From the NCBI GenBank assembly GCA_016839555.1, contig JAEOUA010000011.1, positions 186,001 to 250,000 of the forward strand: 64,000 nt of DNA, given 5' to 3'. Every line of letters starts with the position of its first letter. The stretch's first letter is position 1. The DNA is from Promethearchaeota archaeon. Lineage in GTDB: Archaea > Asgardarchaeota > Lokiarchaeia > Sigyniarchaeales > SOKP01. A program made the translations under genes and the position numbers. Under the pieces are notes generated by a model. It saw nothing but the letters and a program-made list of their open reading frames with translations, was not told where the DNA came from and did no database searches. This document shows, piece by piece, positions 51,862-60,630 of this stretch.

Positions 51862-53007
51862 TTATATAGGTGTATCGAACGCGTTTCCTTTATCTTCAAC
51901 TACCCTACCATTAAATTTATTATATTTTTTGTCAAAGCGTCGGTTTTTTTTAATTTGTACCCATCTCTCTCTGTCACCATGACTCCAATGAATATCCGGG
52001 AAGTCGCAATCGGCTGCTATATCATCTATATGAATTCCTTTATGATAGATACACGGTGCACAGTCATCTCTCCATTTTACAAATGCTTTATCATCTCTAG
52101 GACATAAAAATCCTGTTAAATTGAAGAGATACTTACTTAAATGCCGAAATGGATTTAAATCTCCACAAAATTCTTTCTTTAGAATAGTTTCTTGGGAGAG
52201 TTCTTTTTTAAGCTTAAGAAAGACTTTATAAAATTGAGAAAAATTGCCATATGCGACAAAATCTAATGAATAATTATTAATATATCCATATAAAATAATT
52301 ATTTTATGTTTTCTGTTTTTTAAATCATTTATAAAGATTTCTTTGATATTTGTTTCAGCTCTTATCATTGTATTCATTGCGATTGTTGCCAGTTTCGCGG
52401 AAAGTTTTGAACAAAAGACTTCTATCATTTCGTCACTTGCATCCTCATCTAAGTTATCGAAAAAGTCGGCATTATATAATTTCGAAATTATGGGTAGCCC
52501 TTGAGTTGAAAGTCCGCAATAAAGCAATTTATTATCCTTTATATATGGGTATTCCGTAGGGTTGATTCTTTGTCTAATATCCTCTGATTTCAGCTTGTCA
52601 TCATATTGCAATTTTAAAAAATCAGTTTTTACCCCAAGTATTTCATCCATCATCGATCTTACTTCAGGTTGGAGCATGGAGTCTATTGAGCTATAAAATT
52701 GATCTACCTTTTTTTGATAATCTATTAACATCCTATAGCTTTCCTTAGAATCAGGATTGAAATACCCACTTATGCAATAAAAAAGATTGTCACCTTTATT
52801 ATTTACAATGTGTTTTATTATTATGCGCTCTTCATTTCCATCCTCACCTTCGCTATCCCCCAAGTAGATAGAATCTAAACGCCATATATTATTGATACTT
52901 TTCATTAATTTTTCGATAAATAGAATTGTCTCGAAGATATTATATTTCTCCTTATCCGATACGTATAAAATTTCCTCATTTAAGATAATAGCGAAGGCTG
53001 TAATCAT
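51862..53007 (-). CDS. Longin/roadblock-like N-terminus with a Cys/His-rich C-terminus
   Basis: A 381-residue protein. The first 110 residues alternate strands and helices as in longin/roadblock domains: TAFAIILNEEILYVSDKEKY, a helix (ETILFIEKLMKSINNIW), RIIIKHIVNN, then NLFYCISGYF and a helix. The middle is helical. The last 110 residues are rich in Cys, His and Trp (CGDLNPFRH, FLCPRDDKAFVKW, DDCAPCIYHKGIH, DCDFPDIHWSHGDRERW), possibly a metal-binding module that I do not recognise. No membrane segment. It is alone on its strand between the small cysteine-motif gene and the divergent sirtuin gene. Longin assignment is tentative. Confidence 0.5.
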   Translation of the reverse strand: MITAFAIILNEEILYVSDKEKYNIFETILFIEKLMKSINNIWRLDSIYLGDSEGEDGNEERIIIKHIVNNKGDNLFYCISGYFNPDSKESYRMLIDYQKKVDQFYSSIDSMLQPEVRSMMDEILGVKTDFLKLQYDDKLKSEDIRQRINPTEYPYIKDNKLLYCGLSTQGLPIISKLYNADFFDNLDEDASDEMIEVFCSKLSAKLATIAMNTMIRAETNIKEIFINDLKNRKHKIIILYGYINNYSLDFVAYGNFSQFYKVFLKLKKELSQETILKKEFCGDLNPFRHLSKYLFNLTGFLCPRDDKAFVKWRDDCAPCIYHKGIHIDDIAADCDFPDIHWSHGDRERWVQIKKNRRFDKKYNKFNGRVVEDKGNAFDTPI

Positions 53008-53251
53008 TTTGACTTATTAAGAATTCAGTAGTAATCTACTATTAATAAAAAAAAATAATCAATCATTAATAAAAAATATTCTTAAATATAAATATATTGA
53101 TTTTCTGTTTTTTTATTCACCTACCTTTTAGGGAAACTTAGGAAATATTAGAGTCTGAAAAATGAAATATTATTATATTAAAAGGCTCAATTTTTAATAT
53201 GAAAAAAGTTTTAGTTTAATAAGAAAAATAAAACAACACAGAGATTTTTAA

Positions 53252-54064
53252 ATGGCGATTTTGAAATTAACGGAACGGAAAAAGGTACATCACGCTGCTG
53301 AACTCCTACTCAATTCTTCAAATGCAATCGCTTTAACGGGAGCAGGTATCTCGACTGAGTCTGGAATTCCAGATTTTCGAGGGGAAGGAGGAATTTGGAC
53401 CCGTTACAAGCCCGAGATATACGGAAACATCAAAAATTTCATTAGAGACCCCACAAAATTTTGGAAGTTGGCAGAGAAAGTGGCGCCCAAGCTTTTTTCT
53501 GCAGAACCAAATCCGGGACATTATGCTTTAGCAGAATTAGAGGATATGGATATTATTAAGGCCGTTATCACTCAAAATATTGATGAATTACATCAAAAGG
53601 CAGGATCGGTTATTGTCTATGAAGTCCATGGAAATATTAATCGCTTTACATGCTTTGGCTGTCGTGCGAGCTATACAAAAGACCAAGTTATGCGCAAATT
53701 AAAAAAAGAAAAACATTATCCTCCTCTATGTGACATGTGCTCCGCACCATTGAAACCGTCAGTAGTACTTTTCGGGGAATCATTGCCAACCTTTGAAATT
53801 TACCAGTCTCAAGCATTAGCCGAAAAGACAGATGTTATGCTTATTGCTGGCTCCTCCCTTAGCGTAGATCCAGTGGCAGATTTACCATTATATACTTTAA
53901 GTAATGGGGGTAAATTAATAATCGTAAATGATGCACCGACTCATTTAGATGAAAGAGCTGAAATAGTTATTAATCATAAAACAGGAAAAATATTACCCTT
54001 AATTGTTGAAGAAATAAAAAGATTACAAACCATACAGAACGAAGAACAGGATCCTTCCAATTGA
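53252..54064 (+). CDS. NAD-dependent protein deacylase, sirtuin family
   Basis: A 270-residue Sir2 enzyme. NAD-binding motif GAGISTESGIPDFRG is at 30-44, TQNIDELHQKAG at 107-118, and catalytic H126 in the HGN motif. The zinc site is C134, C137, C160 and C163. A later GSSLSVDPVADLP is the C-terminal NAD contact. It removes acetyl or other acyl groups from lysines using NAD. The residues that mark class III desuccinylases (Tyr-x-x-Arg) are not evident, so deacetylase activity is more likely. Whether it acts on Alba or the small histone-fold protein in this window is speculative. Confidence 0.93.
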   Translation: MAILKLTERKKVHHAAELLLNSSNAIALTGAGISTESGIPDFRGEGGIWTRYKPEIYGNIKNFIRDPTKFWKLAEKVAPKLFSAEPNPGHYALAELEDMDIIKAVITQNIDELHQKAGSVIVYEVHGNINRFTCFGCRASYTKDQVMRKLKKEKHYPPLCDMCSAPLKPSVVLFGESLPTFEIYQSQALAEKTDVMLIAGSSLSVDPVADLPLYTLSNGGKLIIVNDAPTHLDERAEIVINHKTGKILPLIVEEIKRLQTIQNEEQDPSN

Positions 54065-54175
54065 TCAATAAATATTCTATTTTTCATAAATATGAAATTT
54101 TTAGTTGGTTAATGTTTAAAAAGGTTTTTTAACTCCAGAGAAAAAATCACGCTTTTCTAATTAAAAACCCGTGAA

Positions 54176-55333
54176 TTAATAATCTCTAAAATCTCGAATT
54201 GTGTCGAACATTGCTACAATATTTTCTGGGGGAACCTCAGCTGTAATATTATGAATATTGGCTGCAACATATCCACCCCCTGGTTTAAAGCATTTCATAT
54301 TGTATTTTACTTCTTCTCTTATTTGTTTTGGTGTACCAAATGGCAATGTGTTTTGAGTGTTGCACGCGCCACCCCAAAAAGTGATAATATCTCCAAATCT
54401 GGACTTTAGGCTGCAGGGTTCCATATCGTAGGCCGAGATTTGAACGGGATTATAAATATCATATCCAATATCGGCAAAATGGGGAATAAATTGTGGTGTT
54501 GATCCGCAACAATGGTAATTTATTTTCACATCTGCGAGTTCATGAATTTTTTGTGATAATTTGTGTTCTATTGGCTTAATAATTTTTTCATATACTTTTA
54601 CATTCATAATCGGTCCTGCTTGTTCAGCTAAATCTCCATTTACGCATATAACATCTAAATATTCTCCAACTTCATCCAAAAAAGCGATATTATAATCAAT
54701 CCAATATTTCAATAACCCTTCCATTGCTGCAATTATTAACTCTGGTTTAGTTTTTAGGTTTCTCAGAGCTGTTGTGAAGCCAAAGAGGAAAGTTGTATAT
54801 TCATAAATACATCCAGTAGTAGACGTAGATAATGCATACTCTGTATTTTCGTGAATATTTTTGGCATATTGCCTTAATCCTTTAAAAATAGTTGTATCCT
54901 TTCCATCAGGCCAATTATAATTTTCTATTTCCTGAACAGTTTTTAAGTCTTTAAAAGGATGAATTACAGGATCGTAATAAAGGATATCATCAAGATCCTT
55001 ACTAGCGTCATTACCCCAAAAAACACCAAACTGATCGTAGACCCCAACATATTTACCTTCATATTTTGGCTGGAAATCTTCTTTTACTTCCCAGCCTATG
55101 GGGCGAACATATCTCACATCTACTTCGAATCTTTCTAATAATTCTTCGCAAGGAGCAGCAATATGTTGTACAAAATCGGAGAATGTGATATTTTTATCTT
55201 CAATATCTAAATAGTCCAGTAACCTTTTATAAGCTTTAATGTGAATACTAGACTGATTTCCGCCTAAATCAATAGGAACCTTATCGGGTTCTTCATGATT
55301 TAAGGCTTTATTTACTCGTTCTCGAGAATTCAT
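54176..55333 (-). CDS. UroD-superfamily methyltransferase-like protein (MtaA/CmuA type), first of two
   Basis: A 385-residue member of the uroporphyrinogen-decarboxylase superfamily. It begins MNSRERVNKALNHEEPDKVP, the usual start for methylcobamide:coenzyme M-type methyltransferases and relatives. A zinc site is suggested by NYHCCGSTPQF (His-x-Cys) and the later WGGACNTQN (third ligand Cys). The classical decarboxylase residues for porphyrin binding are not apparent. It likely transfers a methyl group to or from a corrinoid or thiol. It is divergent from a B12/radical SAM gene (216 bases between). The methyl donor is unknown. Confidence 0.78.
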   Translation of the reverse strand: MNSRERVNKALNHEEPDKVPIDLGGNQSSIHIKAYKRLLDYLDIEDKNITFSDFVQHIAAPCEELLERFEVDVRYVRPIGWEVKEDFQPKYEGKYVGVYDQFGVFWGNDASKDLDDILYYDPVIHPFKDLKTVQEIENYNWPDGKDTTIFKGLRQYAKNIHENTEYALSTSTTGCIYEYTTFLFGFTTALRNLKTKPELIIAAMEGLLKYWIDYNIAFLDEVGEYLDVICVNGDLAEQAGPIMNVKVYEKIIKPIEHKLSQKIHELADVKINYHCCGSTPQFIPHFADIGYDIYNPVQISAYDMEPCSLKSRFGDIITFWGGACNTQNTLPFGTPKQIREEVKYNMKCFKPGGGYVAANIHNITAEVPPENIVAMFDTIRDFRDY

Positions 55334-55549
55334 ATCGGAATTTTTTATTTTTGTTTTATTATTTTTTCAAATAATTTTGCAGATTATACTTTAAATAGTT
55401 ATTTGAAAAATTATATTTTTCTATTTTTTGATTTATTTCTTTATTATAAATAATGAATTAAAGTATTTTATAAACTTACTAATTATGATTTAGTTAGTGA
55501 GTGAAAAATTCATAATTATTTTTAAAAAGAGCTACTGGGATGATGATAT

Positions 55550-57142
55550 ATGGAAGCACAAGAAGAAATTAATGTTATTATAAAAGATTGGCGCACTATA
55601 GATATCTCATTTGGGCTTATTTATCCCAATATCTATTCGCTTGGGATGTCTTCTTATTCTATTAAGTTACTATATTCATTAATTAATGGATACAAAAATA
55701 TTGTCTGTGAACGTATCTTTTTACCCGAGAAATTGTATTATCCCGCCATAGAAGATTATAATCCTGAAAATGCCATTCGAAGCTTTGAAAACAGGATTCT
55801 TCCACAAAATTTTGATATTTTGGGCTTTTCAATTCATTTTGAAAATGATTTTCGAAATATTTTATGGTTATTGGATAAATCAAATATTCCATTATCATAT
55901 AAAGAGAGGCAAATGGAGAGAAAAGAAACTGGTTTGGAATTTCCTCTAATAGTGGGGGGAGGACCTGCGGTCACTTCAAATCCCCAACCCTTAAGTAAAA
56001 TATTCGATATCTTTTTTATTGGTGATGCAGAACCTATCTTGGAAGACTTTTTTCAAGTATATCTAAGATATAAGCTTAATAACCTCGAATTTAATCAATT
56101 TTTGAAAGATTCAGCTAAGATACCTGGACTTTATATTCCCTCTTTAAATAATAATGTAAATCGAGCTATCCTTGACAATTTAGATAAATCTAAAGTACCA
56201 ACTTATCAATTAATTCCAAATTTTAAAAAGAAAAAGGGAGCATTTGAGGAAAGTTTTTTTATAGAAATAAATAGAGGATGCCCATTTCAGTGTAGATTTT
56301 GTATATCATCCTATCATAATAGGCCATTTAGAAATCGAAGTCTTAATGATATATTAGAAACGATAAATATCGCCGTGGAGAGTTTCGAATTTGATAATAT
56401 TAGTTTAATTGGATCTTGTGTCTCTTCTCATCCACAATTTATTGATATTTGTAAACAGATTATTGCGAAACAAAAGAGATTATTAATCCCTTCCATAAGA
56501 ATTGATCAATTATCCCCTAAAATCATTAAAGTACTTGAAAAGGGTAAAATAAAAACATTAACCATTGCTCCCGAAACAGGATCAGAAAAATTAAGATTTG
56601 ATATAGGAAAAAAAATTACTGATGAATTAATTTATAACAAAATCGCCATGATTAGAGAATCGAAGATTCAAAATATTAAATTATATTTTTTAATTGGTTT
56701 GCCTTCAGAGACGGAGGAGGATATTGAAAGTATCATTTCTATGATAAAAGAAATTAATGAATTAAAATTCAATAAAAATGCCCTACGAATAAGCATAAAT
56801 CCAATGATACCCAAATTAAATACCCCTTTTGAGAAGGAAGTGGACTATTTTCTAGAGGAGAATCTCCCTATTTTACATGAGAGATTTCAGAGAATAAAGG
56901 ATAAACTAGCCCTTTTGAAATCAGTAAAGCTTAAAATAGGAGATCTATCCACACTAATTAAAACAGCACGACTTCAAACACTATTTTCCTTAGGAAATGA
57001 AGAAATTTCCGAAATTTTGATCGATTATTATCGTAATGGAGCTACTTTTGGTGCTTTAAGGAGAATTTTTAATCAGCGGCATTTTTCTATGGATGATTAT
57101 TTATTCCGTATAAAAAATGGGTATAGTCCTTGGATCTTTTGA
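55550..57142 (+). CDS. B12-binding-type radical SAM protein
   Basis: A 530-residue enzyme. The N-terminal 200 residues resemble the cobalamin-binding Rossmann domain of B12-radical SAM proteins (FGLIYPNIYSLGMSSYSIKL, FDILGFSIHFE, PLIVGGGPAVTSNPQPLS). The radical SAM motif CPFQCRFC follows at about 243-250 in INRGCPFQCRFCISSY, and FLIGLPSETEEDIESI is the conserved later strand. The canonical DxHxxG cobalamin motif is not seen, so cobalamin may be bound base-off differently or not at all. The start is the ATG at 55550. It diverges from one UroD-type gene; the second UroD-type gene is 3.5 kb away. Reaction unknown. Confidence 0.82.
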   Translation: MEAQEEINVIIKDWRTIDISFGLIYPNIYSLGMSSYSIKLLYSLINGYKNIVCERIFLPEKLYYPAIEDYNPENAIRSFENRILPQNFDILGFSIHFENDFRNILWLLDKSNIPLSYKERQMERKETGLEFPLIVGGGPAVTSNPQPLSKIFDIFFIGDAEPILEDFFQVYLRYKLNNLEFNQFLKDSAKIPGLYIPSLNNNVNRAILDNLDKSKVPTYQLIPNFKKKKGAFEESFFIEINRGCPFQCRFCISSYHNRPFRNRSLNDILETINIAVESFEFDNISLIGSCVSSHPQFIDICKQIIAKQKRLLIPSIRIDQLSPKIIKVLEKGKIKTLTIAPETGSEKLRFDIGKKITDELIYNKIAMIRESKIQNIKLYFLIGLPSETEEDIESIISMIKEINELKFNKNALRISINPMIPKLNTPFEKEVDYFLEENLPILHERFQRIKDKLALLKSVKLKIGDLSTLIKTARLQTLFSLGNEEISEILIDYYRNGATFGALRRIFNQRHFSMDDYLFRIKNGYSPWIF

Positions 57143-57212
57143 GGTATAGTAAATAAGTAGTTGAAATAAATAGTTAAAATAGAAATCATAGTTCAAAAAT
57201 ATAGCTTAAAAC

Positions 57213-58016
57213 TCATTCTTCTTCAATATTATTTACCTTTTTAATAATCCTATCAAATAAATATTCTGCAATGCCAAACGGAGTAGTAATATTAAAAATT
57301 AATACTAGAAAATAATCCTCATTAATAAATTTAGAAAAAATAAGCTCTCGTTCTGTAGTATAAAATAATTTTAAAATTGCTTTATTTATAATCTTAACTC
57401 TAAAATCTATATTCTCCAAGATATAATTTAATTTTTCGTATGTAAGTGAACAATATACGATTCTTCCTTTATTATCAAACAAAATAAGACCTTCAACATC
57501 ATTTCTAAACAGAAATTTCTTTAATATCTCTTTAATTAACGCTTCTTTATTTTTTTCATAATTGCTTTTCTTCCTATTCTTATTTTCATTAAGAATTTTG
57601 TCAATATATCTATTTATAGATTCACTTCTGATACTACCTACATTTATATCTATATTATGTGTATTTATATATTTTCTGAGACGATTGTCAATAGAATCAA
57701 TATAATCTTCTAATATAATAGAATCAATATAATCGGATAAAAATCCGTAAAATAAATTATACCTCTGAATAATCACAATTTCAAGCGGATCCATATCGAT
57801 TTTTTTAATTCTTTTACCAACCATCTCCTTAGAAAAGGAAATTAAAGCACAACAAAATGCAGAGATTAATTGTTCATCTATTTCAATAACATTAGAATAG
57901 TTTCTGGCATAAAGACATACACCGCCTAAATTAGAAACAAAAAAATAGTGTATTAAAGGAGATTTATTATGCTTTTCTGTTGTTTTTTTGATCGATTGTT
58001 TATTTTCAATAGACAC
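57213..58016 (-). CDS. Longin-like domain protein
   Basis: A 267-residue protein. After a basic 22-residue lead, the pattern IHYFFVSNLGGVCLYARNYS, the helix EQLISAFCCALISFSKEMV, KKIDMDPLEIVIIQRY and NLFYGFLSDYIDSI matches the longin-like layout of the genes at 12271 and 43410. A short duplication (DYIDSI twice, with LEDYIDSIDNRLR) occurs around residue 95-110. The C-terminal part has a second alternating strand/helix region (GLILFDNKGRIVYCSLTYEK), which may be a second longin- or roadblock-like domain. It is the downstream gene of the GH2 gene on the same strand, 81 bases apart. No membrane segment. Confidence 0.55.
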   Translation of the reverse strand: MSIENKQSIKKTTEKHNKSPLIHYFFVSNLGGVCLYARNYSNVIEIDEQLISAFCCALISFSKEMVGKRIKKIDMDPLEIVIIQRYNLFYGFLSDYIDSIILEDYIDSIDNRLRKYINTHNIDINVGSIRSESINRYIDKILNENKNRKKSNYEKNKEALIKEILKKFLFRNDVEGLILFDNKGRIVYCSLTYEKLNYILENIDFRVKIINKAILKLFYTTERELIFSKFINEDYFLVLIFNITTPFGIAEYLFDRIIKKVNNIEEE

Positions 58017-58097
58017 GAAATCTTTTATATTAATAAATAAAAAAACTACAAGTTTTTTATGGGAAAAATAAGAAGTGAAAAAATGAGCTTTTTAATT

Positions 58098-59939
58098 TTA
58101 ATGATCTTTAGATTTCTTTGAAATTCTCTGTCGTTCTATCTGTTTCATTTTTTCAATTTTTTTGGCATCTCCAAAGATCACAGCATCTAAGAATAAATAG
58201 GTAAGGATATAAGCAAAAGGATAAAGTAAAATCCAAAACAAAATTCCCAGAATCTTTGTTTTTAAGAGTTTTCTTTTTGCATTTAAAATGTGAGGAATTC
58301 TCTTACAGATTAATTTTTGCTCATTTTTTTCACTCACTATTCCTTTCCTATTATATCCTTGTTGGAATTCATTTTGCCGCAGAAAAGAGCGAAAATCTCT
58401 ATAAATCCAAATAAACCAACCAGCTAGATAATCCTTTGCATTAAATGTGCGGATCGAATAATCAAGCACATGAAGCTGTCGTTCTTCACTAAATTTAAGT
58501 TGTTTATTCCAATCAGCATGAAATCCATATTTCGCACCTGCTCCAAATTCCGTATAAATCCAAGGTTTATTAAAAGTGGGAGTTCTCATAACATCTAACA
58601 TAAAACTTATTAATCTTGCAGAGCCCACATACCACCCAAAATAGAAATTAATTGTGGCAACATCAGCGTATCTTCTTGTTAAATCTGTAAATAATTTCAT
58701 TGATACATAAGTCACTATTCTTGTATCATCATGCATTCTTGTACATTCCATCAATCTTCTCATAAATTTAGCTACCTCTGGACGTTCAATGGGGATTTCG
58801 TTGCCTACACTCCACCAGATAACAGAGGGATGGTTTATATCTCTTTTTATTAAATTTCTAATCATTCGTGCAGCAGATTTGAAGGTTTCATTACTTTTAA
58901 AATTGCAGACCCAATAAACAGGAATTTCCTCAAGTATCAAAATTCCTTCCTTATCAGCGATATGAAGTAAATCTTCATCATGAGAATAATGAGCGGATCT
59001 TAAGGCATTAAAGCCTAAAGACTTCATAGTCCTTATATCCTTTTGTCGCTCTTTATAGGGAATAGTCCTTCCATATGGCATTAATTCTTCATGTAAGCTG
59101 ACACCTTTCATTAGCAATCTTCTTTTATTTAAAAGAATGGTAGTGCCTTTAATTTCAATTTCCCTAATCCCAAATGCAGTTTCATAAAGCAATTCTTTTT
59201 TATCTTTCTCAAAAATTCTTAAAATATATAAGTAAGGATGATCGGGGGACCAGAGCTGTGGATTTTTAAAAGTAAGGGTAATTCCGCTTTTTCCAGTAAT
59301 TTTTGAAATTGAACCCCCAAAAAGAGGGGCCGATTGTCCAGAGTCTAATATTTCCCATTTCAAGGAAAGTTCTCCGAGTATTATAAATGAAATCTCGATT
59401 TTACTACATAATCTTGATTCCAGATGAGTTTTTATAACCACATCTTTTATACGATTCTTATTTAGAATCAAAAATTCAACATCTCGATAAATCCCACCCC
59501 AATTAAACCAATCGAAGCTTATTGCCGGAATTCTGTTCTTTTTTCTTATATTATCTGTGCGGACTGCTAAAAAATTGTTATTTGGTTTGAGAGCATTTTT
59601 TAAGTTAAAATGAAATGGTGTGAATCCTCCCTCATGTTCTCCTAGATACTTTCCATTTAACCAGACTTTTGTTTTATAATTGCTGCCCTTAAATTTAATT
59701 CTATAATCAAAACTTTGATTAATAATTAATTGATCTAAAGAAAATTGATAAAAGTGCCAGAATATTCCTTCATAAACTTCAAACCCTTTTAAAGTATTGA
59801 AACTCATTGGAATTTGTATTTCCAATAATTTTAAGTTATCTTTATTAAAATTACTGGGAAGATACCACTTTTGATAAATTCCCTCATCATTATAATCAGG
59901 TTTACATTTCCAATTTCCATTGAGTGAAATTTTTTTCAT
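58098..59939 (-). CDS. Glycoside hydrolase family 2 enzyme with C-terminal membrane hairpin
   Basis: A 613-residue beta-glycosidase of the beta-galactosidase/beta-glucuronidase/beta-mannosidase family. The jelly-roll N-terminal domain (SLNGNWKCKPDY ... KVWLNGKYLGEHEGGFTPFH) and the Ig-like middle domain precede the TIM barrel. The acid/base Glu is in IWWSVGNEIP and the nucleophile Glu in WIYTEFGAGAKYG. After the barrel, residues about 560-590 are hydrophobic (ILGILFWILLYPFAYILTYL), followed by a basic tail. No N-terminal signal is present, so the catalytic domain may be on the cytosolic face. Substrate unresolved. A longin-like gene follows on the same strand. Confidence 0.87.
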   Translation of the reverse strand: MKKISLNGNWKCKPDYNDEGIYQKWYLPSNFNKDNLKLLEIQIPMSFNTLKGFEVYEGIFWHFYQFSLDQLIINQSFDYRIKFKGSNYKTKVWLNGKYLGEHEGGFTPFHFNLKNALKPNNNFLAVRTDNIRKKNRIPAISFDWFNWGGIYRDVEFLILNKNRIKDVVIKTHLESRLCSKIEISFIILGELSLKWEILDSGQSAPLFGGSISKITGKSGITLTFKNPQLWSPDHPYLYILRIFEKDKKELLYETAFGIREIEIKGTTILLNKRRLLMKGVSLHEELMPYGRTIPYKERQKDIRTMKSLGFNALRSAHYSHDEDLLHIADKEGILILEEIPVYWVCNFKSNETFKSAARMIRNLIKRDINHPSVIWWSVGNEIPIERPEVAKFMRRLMECTRMHDDTRIVTYVSMKLFTDLTRRYADVATINFYFGWYVGSARLISFMLDVMRTPTFNKPWIYTEFGAGAKYGFHADWNKQLKFSEERQLHVLDYSIRTFNAKDYLAGWFIWIYRDFRSFLRQNEFQQGYNRKGIVSEKNEQKLICKRIPHILNAKRKLLKTKILGILFWILLYPFAYILTYLFLDAVIFGDAKKIEKMKQIERQRISKKSKDH

Positions 59940-60233
59940 TCATATATCAACTTTTTATACAATTATTAAATTGAATTTATTCTTTTTTTTACTTTATTTT
60001 TATTATTTTTCCATCTAATATTCTAATAGTAATTTTGTTATTAGGGAGCTTGAAAAGGTTAAAAAATATGGTCTTTTTGTATAATGCGATAAGGAAAGGA
60101 AAGCTTATCATATTTTTATTCTTTAAGATCTAAAATATAATTCTTAGCCTCTTAGAGACTGAGAGATTTGTTTTTTAAAAAATGCTATTTATGACCCTCT
60201 TAATAACATTCTATCACATTTTTTTAAGCTAGA

Positions 60234-60241
60234 TTTAAATA
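60234..60241 (+). promoter_or_regulatory. Candidate TATA box for the histone-like gene
   Basis: TTTAAATA about 80 bases before the ATG at 60319. The surrounding 379-base gap (59940-60318) holds no other gene that I can support; a 21-codon frame beginning at an ATG at 60068 lacks a ribosome-binding site and was not called. Confidence 0.3.
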
Positions 60242-60318
60242 GAATGGAGATAGAATTAATAATAATAATAAATTAAAAAATTTCAATTTTTAATAAATTA
60301 ATAGGAGGAATAAAAAAT

Positions 60319-60501
60319 ATGGCAGAAATATTATTTGTAAAAAGCAAAATTCGAGATTATATTAAAGTCAAAAAATGCAATACTGGTGGAGATGTAGTAG
60401 ATGGGGCTGTTCTAAATAATAGAATAATTGAGATTCTTGATAGAGCTATTGAACGAGCTAAGGCAAATGGACGAAAAACTGTTCAAGAAAAAGATCTCTA
60501 A
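60319..60501 (+). CDS. Single histone-fold protein (DUF1931/Bd0055 type)
   Basis: A 60-residue protein. The layout fits one histone fold: a short first helix (KSKIRDYIKVKK), a long middle helix (LNNRIIEILDRAIERAKANG), and a final short helix after RKTVQEKDL. The AxxNGRKTVxxxDL ending is typical of the bacterial-type single-fold histones such as Bdellovibrio Bd0055 and DUF1931 proteins, rather than HMf-type archaeal histones, which have a different loop. It has a good GGAGGAA ribosome-binding site. It may compact or bend DNA, or act as a dimeric regulator. Cysteine at residue 20 is unusual for this class. Confidence 0.72.
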   Translation: MAEILFVKSKIRDYIKVKKCNTGGDVVDGAVLNNRIIEILDRAIERAKANGRKTVQEKDL

Positions 60502-60630
60502 ATTATTGAATTAATAAGAAGAACTACTTAACAAAATTGGGTTTTTTTTTAATTCTCTTTATTTTTATATTTAATTACACGAGAGATTAAATATCTTAAG
60601 TATTTAAAAAGGAAAATAAGATTATCATAA

